From NCBI RefSeq assembly GCF_000143415.4, contig NW_003314271.1, positions 2,174,994 through 2,238,993 on the forward strand: a DNA stretch of 64,000 nucleotides, written 5' to 3'. The DNA comes from Selaginella moellendorffii (lineage: Eukaryota; Streptophyta; Lycopodiopsida; Selaginellales; Selaginellaceae). This document shows, piece after piece, positions 36,340 through 46,682 of this stretch. The stretch's first letter is position 1; each line of letters begins with the position of its first letter. Made by a program: the position numbers and the translations under genes. The notes under the pieces were generated by a model. The model was not told the origin of the DNA, ran no database searches, and saw nothing but the letters and a program-made list of their open reading frames with translations.

Positions 36340-37080
36340 ACCGTCTCTTTTCTGGTAGCCTGTTTTGAAATTTAAAAACAGAGAGCGAACTGTTTGTGAG
36401 CGATATATGGTGGGAGAGATTACTTAAATTGTCCACTAACCTCGGTTGCTAACTCCTCCCCAAACATTATGGCCCCTCGCACGATCCCGGGGATCACATC
36501 AGGGCCGTCCGTCCAGCCCGTGCATGGCAAGCCCATGACACGTCATACTCCCCCCCGAGGCATGATTCTCATGAAATTATGAGGATTCTGGCAAAGCACG
36601 ACAAGTCAACTAACGAGTGAGAGAGCCGCTCTAAAAACGCAAAAAAAACACGACTAATAAAACTTGGATCGCTCTAGTCGTGCCTGGACACTGATAAGTT
36701 GCTTACCTCTTCCCTGTCCATGATGACAGTGTGCTGAGAGAGACGATTTTCTCTCTTCGAGCAGCGCAAGTCCAAAATGGAGCGGCAGCAAGCTTTGACG
36801 ATCTCAGGGGCACTGTTTTGGAGCTGAAAGGCTCAAAATACTGGGATACCGAGGACTATGAGCTATGAAAAACACCATCAACAAAGTTTTAGCTCACCCA
36901 CCTTGAGCGGACATGAAACAGCTACAGGATTGAAATCCCACCCTCTACTCCAGTCCACGTCGACAGCTTGTAGATCTGATCGGGACCAGCCGCCGGCTTA
37001 ATCTGCCGTCAGGAAATAAAATCTGTAATAAGAACAGTACAAAATACTTTACTTACGATACTGAAAGAGCCAAGATGGCG

Positions 37081-38629
37081 TCATCCTTGGCCTGCTTCGC
37101 TGGTTTTTCGTCGAAGAAACTCATTTGCTACTGCTGTGAGCAAAGCCGCACCTAACGGCAAAGACTCCTCGTCCACAGTGAAGTGAGGAGTGTGATTTGG
37201 ATGCACGGAGCCCAGTGTCTCGTTCCGGATTCCCAAGTAGATGTAAGCACCAGGAACTTGTTGGAGATAGAAGGCAAAGTCTTCTCCTTTCATGGAAGCC
37301 TCTGCCACGAATACGTTACTTCCCCCCAACATGTCGGACGCAACGTCCCGGACAAGCTGGTAGGCTTCTTCATCGATCACGGTCGCGGGATAGGATGGTT
37401 CCATAAAACTGACTTCGGCCGAGCATCTGTAAACTTCGGCTTGTGCAATGATAACCTGGGGAAAATGATTTGAGAGAGCAGCTGGAAAAATCCAGCAAGT
37501 ACCTGTTCGATCCTTTGCTTAAGCTTCATGAAGTTTTCGTCGGTGAATGCTCGTAAAGTCCCACCGATTACGACGTGATCGGGTATGACGTTAAAACTGC
37601 TACCAGAGTGGAACTTTGTCACAGAGACAACCTGTGATAGGCTTTGTAAGTACCTAAACAAATACTAACAAAACAGAGACCGAGAGAAACAAACCTGTGA
37701 GTCTAAAGGATGAAATTCTCGAGAGACCAGCTGCTGCAAGCTCATGACTGTCGCGGACGCTGCCAAGATCGGGTCCACAGCGAGGTGGGGATCGGCAGCA
37801 TGACCAGACTTTCCCGATATCACTGCCTCGAAAGATCCAGCAGCTGCTTTCAAAACGCCTGGCTTCGCAGCAATTGTGGAAGTCGCGTACTCGGTCGAGA
37901 CATGGATCCCGAAAATGGCCTCGGCATCACCAAGAGCTCCTTCTTCGACCATCGTTTTTCCACCACCACCACCTTCTTCAGCTGGTTGGAATATCAGCAG
38001 CACTGTCCCCTGCTCACATAAAGGGACACTCAGCTTCGAAACGAAGAAGATAAATAGAGGAAAATGCAAACGCAATACTTTAGCACGAAGGCAAAAAAGA
38101 AATCCAACTGCGAAAGCTTTCCAAGCAAATAAAAGAGAAGAAAAGAAAAACCTGAAGTTGTTCTTGATGTAGTGTAAGAAGCTTTGCAGCACCTAAGAGC
38201 ATCGCTACGTGCGCGTCGTGTCCACAGGCGTGCATTCTTCCAGGAACTCTGCTTTTGTGCTCCCATTCCACCGCTTCCTACCGGGAACATCACGAAAAAA
38301 TCCAGCAAACGCTCGACAGAGATTTAAACTGCGATTACCTGGATAGGCAGCGCATCCATGTCCGCGCGAAGAGCTACAAATGGCCGATCGCCACTCCCCA
38401 CGGAAGCGACGACGCCGCTGCTCGCGACGGGCCAGCGGTAGGCGACGCCCATGGCATTGAGCTCCGACCTCACCAGCGCGCTCGTCTCGACCAGATCAAA
38501 CCCTAGCTCCGGATTCTCGTGAATCCTCCGGCGAACGCCCTTGATCCAGTCCTGGAACAACTCTACATTCTCAGCAGCGTCGCTTGCGCTCGCCAAAAGC
38601 ACCACCAAAAACCACAAGAAATATGACAT
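37081..38629 (-). CDS. IAA-amino acid hydrolase ILR1/IAR3-like (M20D amidohydrolase)
   Basis: Five exons (38629-38339, 38277-38152, 38009-37695, 37631-37503, 37455-37081) join to 411 residues. An N-terminal signal peptide ([18 protein letters not shown]) targets the secretory path. Metal-binding and catalytic motifs of the M20D family are present: [56 protein letters not shown], and near the end [20 protein letters not shown], then [20 protein letters not shown]. Such enzymes release free auxin or jasmonate from amino-acid conjugates, usually in the ER. The protein ends AGQG, without the HDEL/KDEL-like retention tail of some Arabidopsis relatives. An AAACCCTAA motif lies 5 bp from the ATG. 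A broken second copy is at 15.0-15.6 kb. Confidence 0.92.
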
Positions 38630-38687
38630 TCCCAAAACCCTAATGTTGTCAACTTCTTTCCAAATGGTTGTAGCATGAGAAGAACTT

Positions 38688-38800
38688 GATGAAGACGGCG
38701 GTTTTTGATGATTCTGAAGTAAGTCCTGTGTTAATACAATGGTATTTTCATTCCTTTTGTACGTTTTTCAGCTCTTTTCGACAGATCGATAGATATTGGC
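38688..38800 (+). pseudogene. CIPK gene fragment
   Basis: GATGAAGACGG, then a deletion, then GTTTTTGATGA(t)TCTGAAGTAAGTC and, after an intron-like stretch ending tttttcag, CTCTTTTCGACAGA. These match exon 9, intron 9 and part of exon 10 of the CIPK gene at 31585-33868. Intron sequence is included, so it is a DNA-level copy. Confidence 0.65.
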
Positions 38801-39239
38801 CCCAGGGAAGAAATCCGATGAGATGCCGTTCTAGGCGGCTGCTGGATCATCCATCCTAAGCATCGAAGCTCAGGCCCAGATAGACTCAGCAAACTTAAAA
38901 GAGAGCACTGAAAACCAGAAGGGAGAAATTATGGATCTTGGATTTCACACCTCAAGACTTTCATATGCCAGTTGCATAAAACTTTTAACTTATTTGTATA
39001 TAACATAAATACATATTCAAATGATTCTTGGATACTACATCTACTTATATTTATATTTGTGTTTGAATTATACTAATCCATCAATTTATTCGAGATGCTC
39101 TCATCTGGTGCGGCTTACATAATGTATTTTTATGGTCAGTCACAAGCTTTCTTCAGGAATCATATTGATTAATCCGTGTTGGCTTTCGGTGTGCACCTCT
39201 TATGAAGGTCTGATAATTTTCCTTTGAAAGGGAATCTAT

Positions 39240-39325
39240 GTTTCATTTTTTACCACTCCGAAGCTGCTGTGATGGCTTTCAGGAAAGCTCAGTTCCTAAA
39301 GCCAGATTTACGATCCTATCAAGGT
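39240..39325 (+). pseudogene. APC7-like TPR fragment
   Basis: One exon-like piece reads FYHSEAAVMAFRKAQFLKPD then LRSYQG and stops at a GT donor. SEAAVxAFRKAQxLxPDLRSYQG is a TPR unit typical of anaphase-promoting complex subunit 7. The following frame does not continue the family convincingly, so it appears to be a stranded exon. Confidence 0.45.
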
Positions 39326-39575
39326 ATGAAAAACCACCAAGCTTCATGTATTTGTTATCGAAGAACAAAGAAGCTCTATGTGCTGCCTGCGAAGCCTGAA
39401 GGAGACAAAGAGAATGTCAAAGAAGCTGTGGTAAGTTCCATTACAACTTTACTTCACGACAGATTTTTACCTGCTTATAACACTACAGGTATTTTGATGT
39501 TAAAAACGCACCGCTCTATTTAGGAATGTCTTTTTGTTTTCTGATCTTTAAATTTCTTTGAGACTGCTCTTGCAG

Positions 39576-39716
39576 CAACCGATGATAGCGGCAGCGCTTG
39601 GGGGATTTGTGTACGAATTGATTGGGCTCGTCGTAGCAATTTGCACCATTTTTTCATATTCTATTCAAACAATTGGCATGACATTCATTGAGTTTAAGGG
39701 GCGGCCGTTAGATTGA
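39576..39716 (+). pseudogene. Terminal-exon fragment, possibly aquaporin-like
   Basis: After a tcttgcag acceptor the frame reads QPMIAAALGGFVYELIGLVV then AICTIF and ends FKGRPLD and TGA. The P-x-I-x-A-x-L-G-G-F-V-Y-E-L-I pattern resembles the last membrane helix of aquaporins, but NPA boxes are absent here. Weak call. Confidence 0.25.
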
Positions 39717-39775
39717 GGAACATCCTAAAATATACTTTATAATTCTGAAGCAATTAGCATCATTCGAATCTGCTA

Positions 39776-40922
39776 TTATAAAAAGCACTTATAACGTTTC
39801 GGAACTACATAGGCTTCCAGGACAGCATCCTCCAAATCCACACCATACTGCAGACAGAGCAAGATATGAGACTGGAGAAAAAGCAAGGAAGACTGACCAG
39901 CTTCGCCTGCAGGAGCTCCATTCGCTTACAGACCTCAACATAATTGGGTATTCGCTCCATCATATACCTGGGCCAACAGAGAAAGGAATGAGTTAGAGAG
40001 GGTAATTCGATGGTGTTTCCTTACATGCTTTCCGCTGCTGCAACAAGAATCTGGTCTTCCGGCCCAGAACGTAGGGCCGAGTATGACAAGTCAGGGAGGG
40101 CCTTGTACACCGGCAGCCGGGTGTTGATCATCCAGCAGTAGCCGTGGTACATGCATGTCTGCACAAGGCGCTAACTAGATATCACTGGAACGAGAAACTG
40201 CTTACTATCAAAGCATGGTCGTGGGGACTGATGGACTCTGGTGGCCTTGCAGTCAAGAGCAAGCTGGTAAAAGGGCTAGTGTTGATCGCCTGGATCAACT
40301 GGGAGAGGGCATGCACGTCGTCGATGCACGTACCGGTTGGCGGCGGGTACGCATGGCAGTACTCGGGGAGCCCCTTCCACCGGAAGACATAGCCACTTAC
40401 CTTGTACTCGTGGAGCACATCTCGCAGCAGTCGCAGGAGAACTCGGTCCTTCCTCTTCCTGTAGAGCCGCGTGATGCAGCGCACCGTCTGGCTGCATCGG
40501 GAGGGCTGCTCGTAGTGGAAGTAGGCCGAGCCCATGATCCGGTCTAGGATTGGAATGGCTGGGGATGCTTCGAATTCCTCCAGCTGGGAAGATTGTAAGA
40601 CGCGAAGAGAAAGCGATGAGATGTAGCGGAGATCCTCGTCAGTGACACCGTTTGTGGGATCTAGCCGGAGGTAGAGTTCGCGCTCTTGAAGGCTGTCAAA
40701 GAGACGACCACAGTAGAGAAGCTGGACGAGACGGCCCAGCTTGCCCAGTCCGCCCCAGTCGAAGAGAAAGTTGGTCTGGCACCTGGACACTAGATAGGCT
40801 TCCTCGCGCTCATGCTCCCACGACTCGGCAAGATCTCTAACCAATTTGCTCTTACCGGCCAGTTCCCTGCGGTGCGCCATAGCCAAGTCCCTCTGCCACA
40901 GCACCTTCCTCAGTCTCTCCAT
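39776..40922 (-). CDS. Unidentified plant protein, inverted paralogue 1
   Basis: Four exons (40922-40206, 40158-40025, 39967-39898, 39847-39776) join to 330 residues with no stop or frameshift. The protein is mostly helical and basic at the N-terminus, with FLFDWGGLGKLGRLVQLLYC, VTDEDLRYISSLSLRVLQSS, a Cys/Tyr-rich section (YHGYCWMINTRLPVYKALPD) and the ending KRYKCFL. No signal peptide, transmembrane segment or known motif is evident to me. It is the inverted duplicate of 48907-50052, with the same exon phases and, in the last two exons, identical lengths (70 and 72 bp). Expression is unknown, but two copies without disabling changes argue for function. Confidence 0.75.
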
Positions 40923-41223
40923 TTACCCTAATTCTTGCCACGAGACACGTATTTATTCTCGTTTCAGTTGAGAATATACTTTATATACTGCTTTTTTAAC
41001 ATACCTTTTCTCAAAGGCTCGCCAAGGTTTTGGATTAGTTATTGATGATGGAAGCTTAGATTGAAGAATGCCTCTGTGGAACACCTTTGGCCACAAAGTC
41101 ATTTTCTTTAGACTTTGATGCCACTGGCTTTGGTTTCTCTTGCTCGTTTTCCTCGTCAACTCCTCGCAATGCAACATCCTATTTGTCCCACTCGTCCCAA
41201 AGTCCATGGCGCTCAGTTTTAAA

Positions 41224-43386
41224 CTACAAAACGTGAGAGTCCGAGGAGAAAGCATTGGAGAGCAGCACAAAAGCCTGTCCAAGCTCCTCGTCCATTTCCA
41301 CAAGCCTCTGTGCGGCAAAAGCCGCTTTTTCCAGATCGATGCTACCTCTGGATGATCCCAGCAGCGCCTTCCAAGCCACAGCATCCGCTTCAAACGGCAT
41401 TCCCTCCACCACTTCCCGAGCAAAATCCACGCGCCCTGCTCGTCCTAGAAGATCAGCCATGCACAGGAAGTGCTCCAAGCTCGGCCGCGAGGAGTGATCC
41501 GAAACCAAGATCTGGAACAAGAGCTTACCCCGCTGGAGAAGCCCAGCATGGTTGCAGGCCACGAGAGCACACACGAAAGTGGTCGAGTCCGGGGTCACAC
41601 CCTCCAGCTCCATTTCCAGCAGCAACTCCAGGCTCTGGCTTGAGTCTCCCGTGTGAGCCAGCGCCGCGAGGATTGTGTTCCAGAGCACGGACGATGCGCC
41701 AAAAGCAACTCGGAATGCGTGAAAAACTTCTCTCGCGGTCCCGACGCTGCCACACTTGGCGTACATGTTCACCAGCGAGCTGCAAAGGAACGCGTCAGCT
41801 TGCATCATCTTTCTCTCGATCAGGAGCTCATGAAAGATCTTACCGGATGACAAATCTCCCAGCAAAGAACACGCACCGAGAAGCGTCGACAGAGTTGTGG
41901 AGTCGGGATCCATCTTCATATCTTCATACAGCTCCAGCGCTTCTTTCCCTCGACCGCTCTGGACATATCCCCCGAGCATCGTGTTCCATGCCACCAAGTC
42001 TCGCCGCTCCATTCGATCAAAAACGCCCCTGGCAGAAGCACAGTCGTCAAAGCTAGCATACATCTTCACCAAAGCAGTCTCCAAAACAAGGCCAGTGTTC
42101 TCGAGCTTACTTGCAAGAATTCGCTGGTGGATCGCCTTTCCTTGCTCCAAAGTCGAGCACGCAGCTAGAACAGTGGAGTATGTCACTCTGTTGGGCGGAA
42201 CGTTCATCGCATGGTAGATCTCCAGTGCCTCGAGGCTATGCCCGTGTTGTGCATATCCACCGATCATGGCAGTATGCACCACGACGCTCTTCTGCGCGAT
42301 GCCATCAAAAACTCGTCGAGCATCGGCCACTGCCCCGCATTTCCCATAGAAGTTCACAACAGCGACTTGGAGAGCTTGATCTTCCTTGTCGAATCCACAG
42401 CAAACAGCTCGCGAATGGATCATCTTTCCGGTTTTCAAGTCCTTGGAGCTCGAGCAAGCACCAAGAACCGTGGTGAGAGTCCTGTGATTCGGCTCTAGCC
42501 CCTCCAAGTCAATGGAATGGTATGCCCCGAGAGCTTCCCTGACAAGCCCGTGCTGGGCATACCCAGAGATCATAGCGTTCCACGGAGCCACACTCGCCAC
42601 CTTTGTCTCCTCCAAGAAAGCTCTGGCGATCTCCACACGACCAAGCCTCGAGTAGAAGCTTACAATCGAGGTTTGCGCCATTGCCTCGAAGAAAATCGCA
42701 GGAAACTCCGCCAGAGTTCTCGCGTGGATTGATCGCCCCAGCTCCAGATCGTCGCAGGACCCGAGAACGCTGGAAAACGAGATCTCATTCGGCTCAATGC
42801 CGGTAAAGATCATCTCGTTGTAAGCATGAGCGGCTTCTCTCGAATGCCCGTTCCGGGCATATGCGGTGAGCATCGCGTTCCAGGATACCAGGCTCTTCTC
42901 CGGAATGGATTGGAACACGGATCTCGCGAGATCGACCCTCCCGTATCTACCATACAACGCCACGAGAGAATTTTGGAGCATGAGATCAAATTCCAGCCCC
43001 GAGGAAGAGATATGGCGATGGATTGCGGTACCTTGAGCCGTGTTCGTGCAAGCTCCAAGAACTCGAACAAACGTGTGCCGGTCGGGCCTCTCTCCCTCGA
43101 GTGCCATTCGCCGAAAGAGATACAGCGATTCTTCCCCTCGTCCATTGCCCGCGTACGCGCCAATGACGAAATTCCAGCACAGAGCGCTCTTCCGGGGCAG
43201 CGATTCAAACAGGGATCGAGCTCGATCGACGCTGCCGCACTTGCCGTAGAGCTGGATGAGCAGCGCTCCGAGATCTGGATCCGTGCCGAATCCGGCCGCC
43301 GCAATGCAAGAGTGGAGAGAGATCGCGTCGGGGAGATTGGCGGCGCACTGCCGAATCGTGCGGGCGCAGGCGTGGATCAGTGGCAT
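41224..43386 (-). CDS. Intronless PLS-class pentatricopeptide repeat protein
   Basis: A single 720-codon frame. Repeats of about 31-36 residues run through the protein, for example LIQLYGKCGSVDRARSLFES, WNAMLTAYARNGHSREAAHA, and LVNMYAKCGSVGTAREVFHA, alternating in the P-L-S manner. The C-terminus has EHFLCMADLLGRAGRVDFAR, a partial E-type motif (EADAVAWKALLGSSRGSIDL, AAFAAQRLVEMDEELGQAFV) and stops there without E+ or DYW domains. Such proteins act in organelle RNA processing or C-to-U editing and are extremely numerous in Selaginella. The start at 43386 directly follows a TTAGGGTTT leader motif. Lacking a DYW domain, it would need a partner to edit. The strong open frames on the opposite strand are shadows of its codon bias. 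Confidence 0.92.
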   Translation of the reverse strand: MPLIHACARTIRQCAANLPDAISLHSCIAAAGFGTDPDLGALLIQLYGKCGSVDRARSLFESLPRKSALCWNFVIGAYAGNGRGEESLYLFRRMALEGERPDRHTFVRVLGACTNTAQGTAIHRHISSSGLEFDLMLQNSLVALYGRYGRVDLARSVFQSIPEKSLVSWNAMLTAYARNGHSREAAHAYNEMIFTGIEPNEISFSSVLGSCDDLELGRSIHARTLAEFPAIFFEAMAQTSIVSFYSRLGRVEIARAFLEETKVASVAPWNAMISGYAQHGLVREALGAYHSIDLEGLEPNHRTLTTVLGACSSSKDLKTGKMIHSRAVCCGFDKEDQALQVAVVNFYGKCGAVADARRVFDGIAQKSVVVHTAMIGGYAQHGHSLEALEIYHAMNVPPNRVTYSTVLAACSTLEQGKAIHQRILASKLENTGLVLETALVKMYASFDDCASARGVFDRMERRDLVAWNTMLGGYVQSGRGKEALELYEDMKMDPDSTTLSTLLGACSLLGDLSSGKIFHELLIERKMMQADAFLCSSLVNMYAKCGSVGTAREVFHAFRVAFGASSVLWNTILAALAHTGDSSQSLELLLEMELEGVTPDSTTFVCALVACNHAGLLQRGKLLFQILVSDHSSRPSLEHFLCMADLLGRAGRVDFAREVVEGMPFEADAVAWKALLGSSRGSIDLEKAAFAAQRLVEMDEELGQAFVLLSNAFSSDSHVL

Positions 43387-43395
43387 AAACCCTAA

Positions 43396-44271
43396 CAGAT
43401 ATTCCTGTTTGAATCTACTTGCCGTTTAAATCTGGGTAAAAACGTTTATCTTTGAGTATCTCTCTCTCTCAATTTAGCGATTTGAAAAAATGGGCGGGAA
43501 ATGAGATTGACTCCACAGTGACTCCCGGAGGTAAAATCCTAAAATCATAAAGCGTTTGCTGCTATATTTTTATAAAGGAGAACGTTCAGGGCATGAGCTT
43601 CCTCTGGCGGATCAAGTTCATTCACTGAACTATGCGTGCACGCTCATGGTCACTGTCTCCTCGCAGTTGTTCACGGATTGATCGATTTCGCGCTTGTTTT
43701 GCAGCGTTTCTTTGCGAGGCCGAGCCCGTTGCTGGGGGGTTTGAAGGATCTGGAGGGGTATTAGGCGGAATTCTCGACGATCAAGGGGCAGAGATCACAT
43801 AATTCCTGTGGCAGTGGAAACTTGCGTGTTGATTCGAACATCCTGGCCACACCAGCGAGAAACTGGCCAAGCACGCCAATCGAGGTGGACTGTCAGCTTC
43901 CTAATGGTGGTATATGAAAGACACTTCGAACTAGAAAGTTCCATCTTTTTAAAATTGATTACAGCAAAGTGAATCCTGGTGGTCACTCGTGATTCTCAAG
44001 CGCGCGAGTCATGTTTCCAAGGATGGATTGACGGGTTCGATTGTTAAGTAATGGATTGATTGGTTTGGTTTGGTGGCATAGTTTTTGGTGCGATTTAGTG
44101 CCAGCGAGAAAAGGCAAGGAGATTCCTTGCGCAACAATTCAAAAACGCAGCCCCGAGCTCTCGGGAACGAGGGGCAATCTGCCCAAAGAGACAGTTGTTA
44201 TGGCTCTTCGCTAATTTGCACAACCCGTAAGCTCTATCAATTTCTTGGGCTTTGCCAGGATTTAAGCTTGA
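43396..44271. other. Intergenic DNA, no gene seen
   Basis: Moderate GC. No open frame has recognisable motifs or good splice context. The part after 44085 could be an upstream exon of the homeodomain-like fragment, but I cannot support it. Confidence 0.4.
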
Positions 44272-44454
44272 ATGCTTGTAAGTTTCCAAGAAAAGAAGAA
44301 TAAACTGAAGTTTGCACAAGAATTGGCCATCACGAAGAAACAGGTAAGATTGGTAGCCATTGATATTTCTTTTTTGTTTGTCATTTTGCTGATGTTTCAG
44401 GTTGACAATTTCTTCAGCAATAGCAGAGCTAGACTGCTCAAGAGAAACAATTAA
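44272..44454 (+). pseudogene. Degenerate homeodomain fragment
   Basis: Two pieces joined by a GT-AG intron (44343 to about 44400) read KKNKLKFAQELAITKKQ and VDNFFSNSRARLLKRNN, then TAA. This lines up with helices 2-3 of a plant homeodomain (K-x-x-LAxEL-x-L-x-x-x-QVxxWFQNxRAR). The invariant Trp is Phe and the Gln is Ser. Helix 1 is not visible upstream, and the protein ends right after helix 3. Probably a relic; a short divergent gene is the alternative. Confidence 0.4.
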
Positions 44455-44676
44455 GAAATGAAACATGCTTGTGCCACTGAGCCTGAGTTCTCTGCCGTCG
44501 GTTGCGTGTCGGATGCCGTTGATGCCTGCGTCAGGATTGGTGTTTCTCGCTTGAAAAGCTCCGCAATCGCGACGAGAGGACGACTCATCCATAGCAATCG
44601 AAGCAATGATTCTGACGAGCAGAACTGGAGATTTCGAGCCTCATTTCGCTCGGTTTTCTCTTGGCTTTCTTGGAGG

Positions 44677-44677
44677 C

Positions 44678-44713
<36 letters not shown>
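44677..44713. repeat. (CT)n microsatellite
   Basis: About 37 bp of CT repeat with small interruptions. Confidence 0.85.
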
Positions 44714-44779
44714 GCTCCCCGATTTGTTTGTTCCAGGATGCAAGCAGCGGCATCAGCTTCACCGACCATTCATAAGCAC

Positions 44780-46680
44780 TTCAGCGATTTAATTCTTTTC
44801 TTTCTTTACACAATTTATAGAACAAATATTATATTAATAATTTGCTGCGTTGCATGCTGTTATTTTTATTAAATAATACAATTGATCAATAATTATAAAC
44901 AGATGATAGAATAAACAAGAATATACTATAAATTATAAATACAAAATTAATTTAAACGGATATCAACCATTAGATGGTAGGATATTCTAGAATATCCAAT
45001 TATATTCTATTTAAAAATATGCAATCTATTGAATCTTTTATTTATAATTTTAATAAAAAGTAAATAAATCATATTTAAAAGTTATAAAGTAAATGTTAAT
45101 AGATATACCTAAAATATGCTTGAGTATTTGGGATATTCTACCATTATTCTTGTGTTTATCATTTATAAACTCTTTTAAACACCTCTAATAAATTGTAACT
45201 TATTTTAAACTATCACCCTCTTTTTCCTTGTGAGATTTAGAATTTATGTTGTCTCTGTAATGCCAATTTAGTATACAATCAAAATACAAAGTTAAGTGAA
45301 TGAAAAAAAAGAGTAAAAAACACACTTTGAAACAATTTTAGACTCAGAAACAAATAAACTTTTTGATAAAAACTTCATAATTTAGCTAAGAATGCTAATC
45401 AGGGTAATAATTATTTTATTTATCTAATTTTTTATGACTTCATTAAAAATAATAGTTTTGAGCTGGAAAACAAAAAAGTAAAAGCAAGATTTGAAGTTTA
45501 CATTGTGTAAGCTAGAGCAATCTTGAATAAAAATGCTACTTTTAACTTTTTTCTAATATTTAGAAAAGAACCCAAGCCTTAATTCTTACCACATATAGCA
45601 AATTTTTATTAATATGTGTAACAAATATTTAATTAATAATATATTTAGTCTTAATTACTTCTTGTTTTTATGTTAAATATATAAATTTATATTATAACTA
45701 TATTTGACAAAGCATTGCTTAAACTTTCTATAACTTTGTAAAATTATATATGTTAAATTATTAGAGTACAAAATAAAGAAATTTATAATATACTTATTCC
45801 ACATAGAGCTGTTAACCCAAATTCAATATCTTGAAGGGAAGCTAGATACAATCGTTTCGTACTCCAGAACAAGCTCTATTCTACCAGATACCTCCTCCAA
45901 TGATGCTTCCAAGCTCAATCCTACATGAAATGAGAGTTAAAGTGAGGACTCAAATAGCAATGCCCATGGCTGGCTTCTTTCATAGGCAAGGATTCAAAGC
46001 CCACGAACGGTTTGGGGCAATGTCACGGGGACACCAGCAGCCAGACCTCTTGGAACGTACTGCGATGCCCTAACATGTAAAGAAAATTGACTTTTCCAAT
46101 TTGTCTGAAGAGCGAAAATCCAAGGTTTTCAACAGTCATCACAGCCCGGTCTTCCAGCTTTGGTCCAAAAGTACACCTAGCACAAGCAATATTCTTATCC
46201 CACTTATGCTGGATAGAAAAGGACGACTACAGGTGACTGGTAAATCCACTTGTCCAGCGATCCATTCGTCATGTGCTTAGACGAGGAGCCTGTTTGATCC
46301 CTCGGAGCAAAACCCAGGCAGCTTTACCAGGTTCCAGTGATGGAGACTTCCCAGCACCGAGTAACTGGAAGAAAAACAAAGCAAACTTGTGACTGCCGCT
46401 AGTCTAGGCAGTTCCTCTCCAACTCGGTTTGGGGGAAGTCTCCACCACGATAACTCTTTGTGGGGAGCTTATAGTGCCTCACTAACAAGAGGCAAGCTTG
46501 TACCCCAGGTTATAAGGTCATTACCAGCTTTTATACGTTTTATTCCATTAAAATCAAAACAGCAGAGCAAAATTTATTTATTTCATTTTATTCTTATTTG
46601 TAAAACAGTTAATCATATTAGTTATATAATATTTGTATTTATATGAATTTATAAAATACCCTTTAATCCCTTTATTGATA
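44780..46680. other. AT-rich intergenic DNA with dispersed-repeat copies
   Basis: 44900-45170 carries relatives of the 12.1-12.3 kb repeat in both orientations. 45830-46500 has higher GC and short open frames, possibly gene relics, but I recognise nothing. The remainder is AT rich. Confidence 0.45.
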
Positions 46681-46682
46681 TT

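Larger units (their letters stand above)
35370..38000. repeat. Duplicated block, copy B (partner at 13371-15800)
   Basis: Collinear with copy A through the 3' flank, the secreted-protein gene, the intergenic segment and the amidohydrolase gene. In this copy both genes are intact, so it is closer to the ancestral arrangement. Confidence 0.75.

Noticed and set aside
40953-41423. 156-codon minus-strand frame overlapping the PPR 3' end
   Set aside because: Different frame of the same DNA; no motif, and the upper part duplicates PPR coding in shifted frame.
42826-43395. 189-codon open frame on the plus strand opposite the PPR gene
   Set aside because: Shadow of GC-rich PPR codons; the PPR repeats are on the minus strand in one continuous 720-codon frame.
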